DNA from: Cornus controversa
Lineage: Eukaryota > Streptophyta > Magnoliopsida > Cornales > Cornaceae
Reading direction: 5' to 3'
Length of the DNA stretch: 64,000 nt
NCBI GenBank assembly: GCA_026545225.1
Contig: CM048852.1
Coordinates: forward strand, 9,844,501-9,908,500
A model generated the notes under the pieces. The model did not search any database. It saw nothing but the letters and a program-made list of their open reading frames with translations, and was not told the origin of the DNA. The translations under genes were made by a program, and so were the position numbers. Of the stretch, positions 14,401 through 26,400 are shown piece by piece; position 1 is the first letter of the stretch; each line of letters starts with the position of its first letter.

Positions 14401-17400
14401 AGAGATATATTTCACAAACCCTGATTAAGAGGAGAGGTGTGTGTGTCAATGTGTGTATAGCAGGTTATCAGTGGTTCAGGGTAGCGGCAAAGGTGGCCGT
14501 GGTAAGGGTAACAATGATGGGTGGAGAGGAGAGAGAGAGAGAACCAAGAGAGAGAAGAGGAGAGAGGAGAGAAGGGAATAAAATGAGGTGGGCAAATATG
14601 TTATTTTACATTACCAAATCTTTCATTTTATTATTAAAATAATCGGGGTATAACAGGCATTTCATCCCAATTTTTAACATCCGTAAGCTCCAAGAGGGGA
14701 GGTAATTGCAACTTTTTTTCAAAATTTTCTTAGAGTGTAATTATGGCAAACCTCAGGGTAGGTCATTGTATTTTGCCCAACAATTTAGTGAATAAAAATC
14801 AATTTAAATCATGACATTCAGAAACCCTGATTGTGCAATGCATGAACCCTAATTGGTGAGTGCATCATTGTGTCAATTTACCTTTTTACCCTTGTTGATT
14901 AAGATTATCAAAATACCCTTGAATGTAAAATCAATTCCATCTTCAACCTGGTAACTAACACTAATTGACTTTTGACCAATTTGTAAACTGGTAGAAATCA
15001 TAGACAAAAGTCCAAACTCAAGTTTTGATCTACGAAATTTTCCAACATAAGTCCTATTGACCTAATAGACACCAAGTATTGTGACTTTTAACAATGTAGC
15101 TTTTTTTTATTAATCTATCAGCAACTTTATTAGCTACGCGATACATTTGAGAAATTTTGCACGTTGCTCTACTTGCTATTATTTACATGAATTTCTCACA
15201 TTAAATTGTGGGAAACAAAGGTGGTTTCACGTTTCCTTGATTGTAAAAAAATATGATGGCAGTCACCTTGAAATATGCAGTCACCTTGAAATATTGGTTT
15301 TGTAATGTTTAGTATGCTATATATATATATTGTTTAGCTCATAAATGACGTTTTTTGGATTTTTCATGGGCTGTCATTCTATTTTATCAGATGCAATGCT
15401 GGTGACTTTGTATGTTTGTATCGCTTTCGCAGGCAGAAATAGGCCGTAGAAGTGGAGGCGATAATGTACTTGAAAGGGAGGGTTATGCCGTTTCTGCTGG
15501 ATTTTCATTGGGACTTGTAGCATTGGGTATGTCCTGTTAAATTAATCATATCTGTGAATAATTTAGAGTTAACTAACTGTGTTCTATTCAATTGAAGGTC
15601 GAGGGGAAGATGCAGTTGGATTCATGGATACATTGGTTGATCGATTGTTCCAATATGTTGGTGGCAAGGAATTTCACAATGTATATGCTCTAGGAGACTT
15701 TTTTAGTCCAGATTTTCTTTTTTCCTTTTTTCCCCCTCCCTAGTATGCCTATTGTGTATAAACAAATCTCTATTTAAGTTGTGATACTTCGAAATAAAAT
15801 TTCATATTTATTCGGATGCTTAGTTATTTTATTTTTCTTCTGCAGGAAAGATCCCTTCTCCTGACACTGACAGATGAACACAATCGTGGTGCCGGGCAGG
15901 TTGTGTTAAAATTTATTCCTTTTTCTGGATACCACAATTTTCCCATTGGTTTTTGAAGTAACTTCAAGTTTCCAGCAACTAGTGTTGCAGGATTTTCTTC
16001 TTCTTCTTCTTCTTCTCTTTCTCTCTCATGGTACTAGTGTTGATATTTTAGATGATGGATGGAACCCTGGTCAATGTTGATGTCACTGCTCCAGGTGCTA
16101 TAATTGCTCTGGCTCTAATGTTTTTAAAGGTAACTATATAAATAATCTGTTTTATCAAATATTAAATGTAATCGCTTAGGGAAAAAAAATTAAATGTAAT
16201 CTTTCCACAAAAGGTGCTGCAGCTTGTGTCCTTTACGAAATTCAGAGTGCCTCATATTTTTTTGATTTTCAAAAATTGCTCTTTTGCCCTGTATATTATT
16301 ACAGACTGAATCAGAGGTGCTGCAATCTAGACTTTCTATTCCGCACACGCGTTTTGAGTTGCAATATGTGAGGCCGGACTTCATAATGCTCCGTGTCATT
16401 GCTCGAAATTTGATAATGTGGAGCAGGTAGCAACATCAAAACAACAACAATCCAATAAGTGAATTTAAGTTTATTAACTGCTTCCCAAGTTTTTAACTCT
16501 ATATACTCGTATTTCTTAGGGTTCATCCATCCAGAGATTGGATTCAATCCCAGATTCCTGAAATTGTCCAAAATGGTATCAAAGGCCTTGGTGATGAGAT
16601 GGGTGATATTGATGAAATGGATGCTGACGCATTTGTTCAAGCATATGTCAATATAGTTGCTGGAGCATGTATTTCTCTTGGTAGGTCCTCATTTGTGCTA
16701 TTTATTGAGGTAACTCATTTGCCATTATGTTTGTTTCCATCACCTACTTTTTTTTAACAACATTTGTCGTTGTTTGGCATCATGATGTTAACTTTTTGTT
16801 TGTCTGGAGTTGCTAAATGCATTCTCAAAATATCAGTAGTTGAATTTAAAATCTAAGATGCATGCTGTAAAAAGTGAAAATGTGTACGCATGCATGAAAT
16901 TCTTTGAATAATTTATGTAAACAAATAAGTTACACTGGAAGATTGAGAAGTTAGGATAACCATCCATATGTAGATGTGTGAATTTTTTCCTTTGAATTTG
17001 GAAGTTTTTGCTGTTGGTACTCGATTTTTAGTTTGGTTTTATTTATTTATTTTGTGGCTTATGAACTTTTATTTTGGCAGGTTTGAGATTTGCTGGTACA
17101 AGAAATGGAAATGCACAGGAGTTGCTTTATGACTATGCCGTCTACTTTCTGAACGAGGTCTGACCTTCACACGGGATGCTGCCCAACTTATATATTTCCA
17201 CACACCTTGTAAATTATTCATTCAATGCATGCAGATCAAGCCTGTTTCTGCTACTAGTGGAAGTTCATTCCCGAAGGGATTGTCCCACCGTGTTGATCGG
17301 GGCACATTGGAAACATGCCTTCACCTCATTGTTCTTTCCTTGTCTGTGGTTAGTGGGTTGTTATTATTATTATTATTATTTTAAGTTCTGTTTCCCTTTA

Positions 17401-20400
17401 TTTCTATATAATGACTAGCCAGAGGTCTGATTCTGATATTGTGGGTGAGCAGGTTATGGCAGGTTCTGGGCATCTACAAACTTTTCGATTATTGAGATTT
17501 CTTCGCAGTCGGAACTCTGCAGATGGGCATGCTAATTATGGTACTCAAATGGCGGTAAGCTTTGCTGTAAACTTGGAATGAAATTCCTGATCAACCATGA
17601 TAAACACCTCAAACTCAATCTGGCTTGTACAATTTACAATTAAAATTTAGTGAAAAATAAACTATACAAATTCTGTCTGGTTTTGACATATTAATGTTGA
17701 TAATATTGACACCACTGCATTTATTTTAGGTAAGTTTAGCTATTGGTTTCTTGTTCCTTGGTGGTGGAATGCGCACTTTTTCGACTAGCAACAGTTCTAT
17801 TGCAGCTTTGCTGATTACTCTTTATCCACGCTTACCCAGTGGACCAAATGACAACCGATGCCACCTTCAGGTACATCAAGATCCAGAATTAGTAAGTCTT
17901 ATTACATTTAAGCAAAGCAGAGAGCGAAATTGAGAATCTATCATTAAGTGGGTCCCATTTTTAAACTGATAGGACCAGTAATTCTACAACGAGTACCCAA
18001 TTTTCTTTGTCTTTGTTCTTTTCTTCTTTTACTTAAGTAAAATTTTGATCCTTCCCAAAATCATGTTGAGTGGCCTTGGTTATCCTTTTCAGTCTTAATC
18101 AAGCAGATATCTTTTGTGCATCATAGGTGAAAGCTATGGGCCTGTTTGGTTCAGTTTTTGGAAAACAGTTCTCTGAATTATGTGAAAACAGGCCTTTTTT
18201 TAACTGAATTTTCAGAAAACTGCAACCAAACTGTGATGGAGAACGAGATATGATTGTCATGGATGAGCCGCACGTGTTCCGCCTTTACTTTTGGAGAAGA
18301 GGCAAAGACAAATAAAATTAGGGATTTGTTTTAATTAGGGTTAATTGTATTTATTTTATTATTTTGACATTATTTTACTGTTTGGGTTATTTGGGTATTT
18401 TCCTGTTTAGGGTTTTCTTAATATTTTGTCTATATAAAGGCCTATGTGTAAATAGACAATTTAGCTTTGGATTATTGAATTTTATTTGTAAGGAACTTCT
18501 CGTATGTCTCTTTCTCCCTCCCTGTTCTAGCTCTTCTTAGCCCCTCAGTCTCTTTAGCCTACCTACTTCAGTCTGTCTTCTCATCCCCTTTGTCTGCCCT
18601 CTCACCTCCTTCTTCTAGCCTCATCTCATCTTCTATCTTCTCATCCCTTCTTTCTTTCTAGTTCAACCCGTCCTGCATCACACTGGTTTTGTACAGTGTT
18701 CTGATTTTCAGTTCTCTGAACACAAAAAACTGAACCAAACAGGCCCTAAGCTTCTTGCTCTTATGTCCTTCATAGGGGGATGCTTCTCTCCTTTTTTGTT
18801 CCCTTGCTTGGTTATCTGTTATTTTATTTCTTTAGCTTTCGATTATCTGAAAGAGGTACGTTTTGCAGGCTTTCAGGCATTTATATGTCCTTGCAACTGA
18901 AGCCCGCTGGATTCAAACAGTTGACGTTGACACAGGTCTACCAGTTTATGCCCCTCTTGAAGTTACAATAAGGGAAACTGAACACTATAAAGAGACAAGT
19001 TTCTGTGAGGTCACCCCTTGCATTCTCCCAGAACGTGCCATTGTAAGTTTTGACCTTCTGTTCTTGCACTCCAAAGGAGATAAATGTATTTTCTAATATG
19101 ATGCTTATAACATCTATGTAGAGTATCAAAGATTCCTCCTTTATTAACTCCGTCATGAACGGATGTAATGTTTTAGGGGTTTAAAATAGTGTTAATTACG
19201 AAGAGATTGTTAGATGCTGGCATGTGCCATATAGGACATATTCTAATACAAAACAGTTTGATAAACTGGAGTTCCTGTTAATTGTCAGCTTCCTTTATCA
19301 TATTTAATTTGGTCCTGTAATGAAAAAACAGTATACTTTCTTTCACTTTGCATTCGAGGATTCATAAAAACACAAATTTGATACTTGACACATTGTTTGA
19401 AAAACTGCTGCAGTTAAAGACTGTTCGTGTCTGTGGTCCTCGGTACTGGCCTCAGGTCATACATCTTGTTCCTGAAGGTAGAATGAATGTCATTGCTGCT
19501 ATGTGTTTTTTTAATGAGACGTTCCAGAAAATTCGAACTGTTATTCTTCTACAGAGAAACCTTGGTGGAGTCCTGGAGACAAGAATGACCCATTTAACTC
19601 TGGTGTTCTCTATATCAAGCGAAAAGTTGGAGCTTGTTCATACGTGGATGATCCCATAGGATGTCAGTCACTGCTTTCACGCGCGATGCACAAGGTTCTG
19701 GTCTCATTTATGTTACCATATTGAACCTTCCCAAATCCATTCGATTAGTTGGTTGAAATAAAAGTCCTTGATCCAGGTGTTTGGTCTGGCGAGTCTCAGA
19801 GCCTGTACACCAAGCGCCAATAATTGCATTGGAGCAGGTGGAATTACAGTTGATCAGTTGGTCAGTACGTTCTCATCTGATCCAAGTTTAATTGCGTTTG
19901 CACAACTATGCTCTGACCCTTCCTGGAACTACAGGCAAGTGTATGAAAATCTCTGCAGTTATTACTTATTATTGTTTCCTTCTCCTTTTGTCTAAGAAAC
20001 CGAAATGCTACCTTCAACATTTTAGTTTTTTCAACAGTTCCCTGATCTTTCCCTTTTGAGTTGGTCTTGATTTTCATTTTTATCATTGAAGATGTTGAAA
20101 CATGAGAATCTTCCGATGGCTGTTTTTGTTTAGATGAAGACGAGCATAATGGATTTATTATTTTTTCAGTTTTCTGTGATTGGTACATGGCAGACAAGTG
20201 CAATAAGGCATTATCCGCAACCCTTGAGATTAACAGCATCCATAATTTGCTGTTGCTGAGTGTGGAATTTGTCATTTTAACTTTCTCCTTTAATCATTCT
20301 ATAATACTTTCAAGTCGTAGCGGATAAATGCAAGCTGCTTATGTTAGGAATGGTTGCAATGAACCTATAGACAATCCCCATGATGATAGTGATTAGTGTT

Positions 20401-23400
20401 ACAAGGTCTCTATTATTCAATAACTTGATTATGATTAACATGGAAAAGTCGACAGGGGATTTACTGCGCATCATCTTTCTTTTCTTTTTTCTTTTTCTTT
20501 TCTTTTGGTTGACCGATAGAAGTATCAAAATCATTGTCCTCCATGAGAAAATTTGATTCTTTTCTTAATATAAAGCTGGCTTTCTGTAGTATATTTTTTT
20601 TAGTCGGTATTCTGTAGTAATTATTCAGCAAACATCTTTGCAGATCTGATGTTGATTTCCAGGAATTTTGCTTGCAAGTGTTATTTGAGTGTGTGAGCAA
20701 AGACAGACCGGCTCTCTTACAGGTGATTGTGACATAGCATTGTCAAGCCTGCATTCTCATTTGATTCATTTAGTATGAATTATGTATGTTGCAACGCAAT
20801 GTCCGTGATTGAAGTTAGTACCTTTGTGACGGATACAGACTGATACTAGCATTCACTTGTCATCTAAGTATGAACTAAAAGATGTAAATTCTCAAAAAAA
20901 AATCCACTTGCTCTTCAGTGAAACAATTCTAGAACATGAAAATTTGATACATGACTATTCTATTCCTTCAAGTTATATCAGATGTCTATTTTCATATCTT
21001 ATTTTTTTGGAATTTTTTCTTTTCGTTATGTACGGTTTTTATGTGAATTATGCAGGTTTATTTGTCGTTATACACAATGATTGGGTCTATGACTGATGAG
21101 GTTGCCAGTAATAGTTCAATTCTTAGTGACTCGCTTTTTATCTCTAGTTTGAAGGTAATTTTCTATGATTCTAGTACTTTGTTCTGCAAACTTTTTCTTC
21201 GTATAAGGAAATATCTTGTGCTTTAAGGAGCTGAAATACTTTTTTGATATCTTGAGAGTTAAATTATCTGTACTTCATGCTACCAGCACCTGTAAAATCA
21301 ATTGCACAATGCCAATTCTTAATTTTACTGGCTTTTATAATAGAAAATATGACATAGGTTAGAGTTGATGCAATTGAAGTTGACCTAATTTGAGTAGAAT
21401 TCGATGGGATGTAGTTGTTACCCGCGGAGGGGTTAATTGGGACTATAGGCAAACAATAACAATGTATTCAATTCAACCAATCAATCCACTTATCTTATCC
21501 TCCTTTGAATGTATATATTTACATCATCAAGAATTCTCATAACATTCATAAACATGCTTGTAGTGTGTGGAAATGTTGATTACACATTTTATCAAACACG
21601 TGGTATGCAACTTGATTGACAAATCAATAATCAAATAAATACTCAATCAATCAACATGCTCCAAGCATTCATCCCATCCTCCTCATATGAATTAAAACAT
21701 ATAAACTTATAGCATTCATATATAAAACAGAGAGGGCTCTTTTCCCTCGACTTACTTGGGGCTACCACTAGGTGTGAAGGCGTGGAGAGTCTCTTCTTGG
21801 GATCCTGTTGTGCAACGATTTGAGAGGCGGTTAGCTGGGTGGAAGAAACAGTACCTATCAAAAGGGGGTAGATTGATCTTGATGAAATATCATCTAATAA
21901 AATGGGAGCAGATTTGTCGTCCTATTTAGAGGGGAGGGCTAGGGGTGCGAAAACTGAACCTTTTCAATGAAGCTTTATTGGGCAAGTGGCTTTGGCAGTT
22001 TGGAACGGAGAGAGATAGGTTTTGGAGGCGGGTTATATGTCTCAAATACGGAGAGGATAGAGGGGGATGGTGCTCATTGATGTTGAAGACACCAGTTGGG
22101 GTTTGGTTATGGAGGTGCATTGCAAAGGGTTGGAATGAGTTCTCCAAGCACATTCGTTTAAGGGTGAGGGATGGGAGGTTTGTGAGTTTTTGGAATGATC
22201 ATTGGTGTGGTGAGAGATCGCTTAAGAGTATCTACCCGAGACTTGCCAGAATTGCATTAGATAGACAGGTAATGGTCGCTCAGTGCTATCACCTTGATGG
22301 CGGACAACTGGTTTGGGATGTTCAGTTTAAGAGACTTCTACACGATTGGAAAGTTGAGGAGATGATAGAGCTTTTGGCCTTACTCTACAGACAGGTCTGT
22401 CCTGGGGTGGGGTGCGATGAGCTGGTTTGGACAGGCACGAGTCATGGGAGATTTGAGGGCTGGTCATTTTATCGGAGGTGGCTTTCTTTGTGTGGGCAGC
22501 GTCCATGGGAAAGATTCTGACCATTGATAATCTAAGAAAGAGAGGACACATCTTGGCGAATTGGTGTTGTTTGTATAAACGGGCTGAGGAATCTATTGAT
22601 CATCTTCTTCTTCATTTCCCTAGAGCTTGGGAGGGATGTGATTTGCTTTGTGTTATTTTTGGAGTGCAGTGGGTCATGCCTAAGTTGGTGGCGAGCTGCA
22701 TTACAACTTGGGATGGATTCCGGGTGCGGCATGATACTAGACATTCGTGGAGGGTTGCTCCTCATTGCTTATGGTGGGCTTTATGGATTGAGAGGAACAA
22801 GAGATCCTTTGAAGATAAAGAGCAGCCCTGGGGAGTTTTTAGATACTCTGTCCTCAATTCTTTATACTTTTGGTCGAAGGGATTCTTTTGCAATTCTTCG
22901 GAGACTGTTGACTTTTTTAGATAGTTTAAGGCTTTGACCTTTGTGTTGTTCCTTGGGATGCGTCCCTGTTTGGGCTTTTTTATTAAAATCTTTAATTATA
23001 AAAAAAAAAGATAGAGAAATGCAAACCAAGTGACACCACGATTTTTACATGGTTCGACACCTGCTGCTTACGTTTATGCCTCCAGAGCACCTCTTGAGGA
23101 TTCCACTATGGGGCTTTCCTTAACGGTGGAAAACAAACTGTTACAATTGCCAAGTGAACCACTTGGGATTCTTTGCGCCGGTGAACACCTCACCAAGACT
23201 TCCTTGCCAAGCGCTGACTTGGGCTTCCTTTCTCTTTTGACGGCTAAGAGATAACCATTGCTCACTCTAATGGGCTGAGAGCGCTACCCAATCATTTTCT
23301 TTTTAAGGTAGAGAATGAACCTTTACAAGTTTCCATGAAGCAAATCCTTTTTGCCAAGAGCACCTCTTTAACTTCCTCTAAAATAGTATGAATAAGAATT

Positions 23401-26400
23401 TGAGTTCAATGAAGAATGTCCCTCAATGGATAGATATACAAATTATAGTTCACATACTTAGAGTTAGCAATGAAATATTCAATTGAAAGCTCTTCACTAG
23501 GAGTTTGCCACTATGAATGATATGCAAGTGTTTGGTTCAATAGTGGTGGCTACCAATGGATGAATCATATGAAGATTTAAACTTTAAGGTAGCATCTACA
23601 AATAATATATAATGATGGAGAGTTATGGTAGTCTCTCTCACTTATATAATGCATGGTGTATTTATAGTCTAAGAACGAATTCTGGCCGTTTGGAAGTGGT
23701 TGGGAAACATTAAATGCAGAAACTAGCCGTTGGGCACAAAAACCGACAGTATCGGCCGGCCGATGAATTCATCGGCCGGCTAAAGCTGCTCTTCGGCCGG
23801 CTGAAACGATGTTTCAGAATCTTCTTTTTTGCACACCCTACTCGAATCAATTCTAGTTTCTACCAGCCGGCTGATGGGTTCCATCAGGCAACCGAAAGTC
23901 CTCTACCAGGCGGCTAATGGGATCCATCGAGCGACTGAAAGTCTCTAGGTCAAAACTGTTCTCAGACTTAGCCATTTTCTCAGACTCTGCACAATGCATC
24001 AGTACACTGCATACTGCACACTGCTTACTTATTTACATTGAAAACATTTAAGTAAATCTTATATTTCGATTTACTCTAAGTTATTCAATGTAAATAACCA
24101 AAGTACCCTGCATTTGGATTCAATAAAAATAGTTTCAAAATCAAATTCCAAGTGAATAAAAATCTGATTTTTCAGTTTTACTACAAAACAGATTTTCACA
24201 GTTTTGAGATAAAAATTCATCGTGCAATATGAATGACCAAATCGAGTCATTTGGGGCTGAGAATGTTCATATGATCATGATAAACCCTGGGGGTGCAACC
24301 CCCGGACTCTTTATGTTAAGATTAATTGAAAAACTTATTTTTACATTTTTGCCCCTAGAATCTAACACTTGGTCAAATTTCTATGCTAAGTCTCCTAAAC
24401 AGTAACTGTGCATGACAAGGCTATATAAAGTGAGTCAATTGAGTTCAAAGCCTAAGTTGATGTATCTAACCATAATGATATGATTGAAGGACATGGTCCT
24501 AGTTATGGCTTAATAGTTGAGTTTTTCCAAAGCTTATGATAACTTGAACTAATTCAACTATAGTAAAGGTCTCATGATGTTATAAATGAAGTTTATGGCT
24601 TATCGCTTATGGTCTAAGGACTTATGGATGATATGAATGATATGCATATTCCTATAGTCCACTAAGTCAAGAAATGAGTTTTCAAATGAAGTTACTTCAA
24701 AGATAACTTTACATTAAATACTAGCACTCACCCAATCCTAGTCTACCCAAGTCTTTTGCTCTTCAAATCTTTAAGATCTTGAGTTCCTTCATCATGTGGC
24801 TTGGATTTTCTTCAACTTCGCCATTGATCTTAATTATTGATCTTTGATCTCTATGATCATATGGCTTCATATATCTTCTTGTAATTCCTTTTGAAGTCCA
24901 ATGCCTTAAAGATACTTGAGATAATATGATACCTTGTAAATTGCACACTCTAGTAAATTTACACTAAAATAAGTTGTTATCATCAAAATCACCCAAATAA
25001 CCTTGTGTTGAAAAGGCTTAAACCACTAAGATAGCCAAGTTTTTGGCGAAGTTGCATGGGCGGTTGGTTTTGTAATGGGTCTAGCTTAAGCATGCATAAA
25101 TGGGAAGGCAGTACCTGTAATGATGCTATTGGATATTGATACTCAATAAACCTATTATTGTGTCATAATATCAAATAGGGAAAATTGCACTGACCAGTCT
25201 GACCTCCCCTTTAGTTAGGTTAAATACACACGGTTCCCTCTAGTTCAAAAAATATCATTCACCTCCCCTCTTGTTTGTACTTTTGTAACAGATTATCCCT
25301 TCTTGTCACGGTCAAACGATGGTCAACGCCGTTTGCTGCTAACGTTTTTTTACCAAAGTGAGCAAGTAAGAATTTATTGATAACAACTCAATCAGAAATA
25401 CAAGTGTGGGATCCCAGATTCACTATTGACATTGGCACATTTTTGATCCCATACACTTCATTATTTCATAGACATCGCCATTTGACTCAACATATGGGCA
25501 ACCTTGTTGCCTTACACCGTATCCACTTAATACTTAACTGGGCATGCTGATTCAAAAGATAAGCAATGCCTTCTTTAATAACTGCTATTGGTTCTAATTG
25601 CGCTTTCGTGCCCGAACCCCCCCAACAATCACCTTCAAAAATAGCTGCACCCAACCTCCCATCAATAGCCCATTTAAAAGCTTGTTTTGCCACCATAGTC
25701 TCGGCTATCATAGCTGATGCCACCAGCTGAAAACAGCGAACAGCAGCCTTGAAAATTATAGCCTCCCAATCCCTTCCAATAACTCCCCCAACCGCTTCTC
25801 CAGAATTACCAATGAACACAACATTGAAATTAATCTTTACCTAGCCAGTACAAGGAGGTTTCCATAGCACATATTTCTTTTCAGGAGCACCAGAATTAGG
25901 CTCTCGTCCAACAACACCACCACCTCTATATTCCTCCCAACGCTTTAAGGCACCAGACATAAGATCCATTTCTGACATAATTAACCCTTCAAAAGAAGAA
26001 GTTTTGGGTTTTTTGGCTTACTCCAACCGAGAGCCAAGAGCTATATTTATATACAAGAATAGGGTACAAAAAGGAAACCAAATCAAAGAAAAATAGGAAA
26101 GATGGCATAATTTACGTGATCCCATGATTATGGGGATCTTACATAAAAACACCTAATAAAAGGCTAAAAACAACTAATAAATAAAATAAAAGTAATAAAG
26201 ATATTTCAACACTCCCCCTTAAGCTAGAGTGAAGATATCAATCAAGCTCAGCTTGGTAATCGAGGAATGAAGCAAAGATGGACCAATGGATTTGGTGAAC
26301 ATATCGACAGACTGATTAGAGGATGGAACAAAGCACGACTTGATAATTTCCGAACTAACCTTCTTTTTGATAAAATGAATGTCCACCTCTATATGTTTAG

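Larger units (their letters stand above)
12218..15047 (-). mobile_element. LTR-like block (probable solo LTR) containing a Pack-MULE
   Basis: Sequence 12218-12932 and 14779-15047 join into about 970 bp once the MULE is removed. It begins TGATAGC and ends TTCCAACA, as LTRs do (TG..CA), and carries the TTTTTACATGG and CTCTCAGAAGGGAG text often seen in plant copia LTRs. No matching 5-bp target duplication was found (AAAGG against TAAGT), so the boundaries, or the solo state, are uncertain. Confidence 0.5.

Noticed and set aside
12218-15047. Firm call of a solo LTR here
   Set aside because: The TG..CA ends fit, but no 5-bp target duplication was found, so it is kept only at medium confidence.
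20461-20700. Lysine-rich open frame on the minus strand
   Set aside because: It is antisense to an APC1 exon and intron; the lysine run comes from a T/C-rich polypyrimidine tract.
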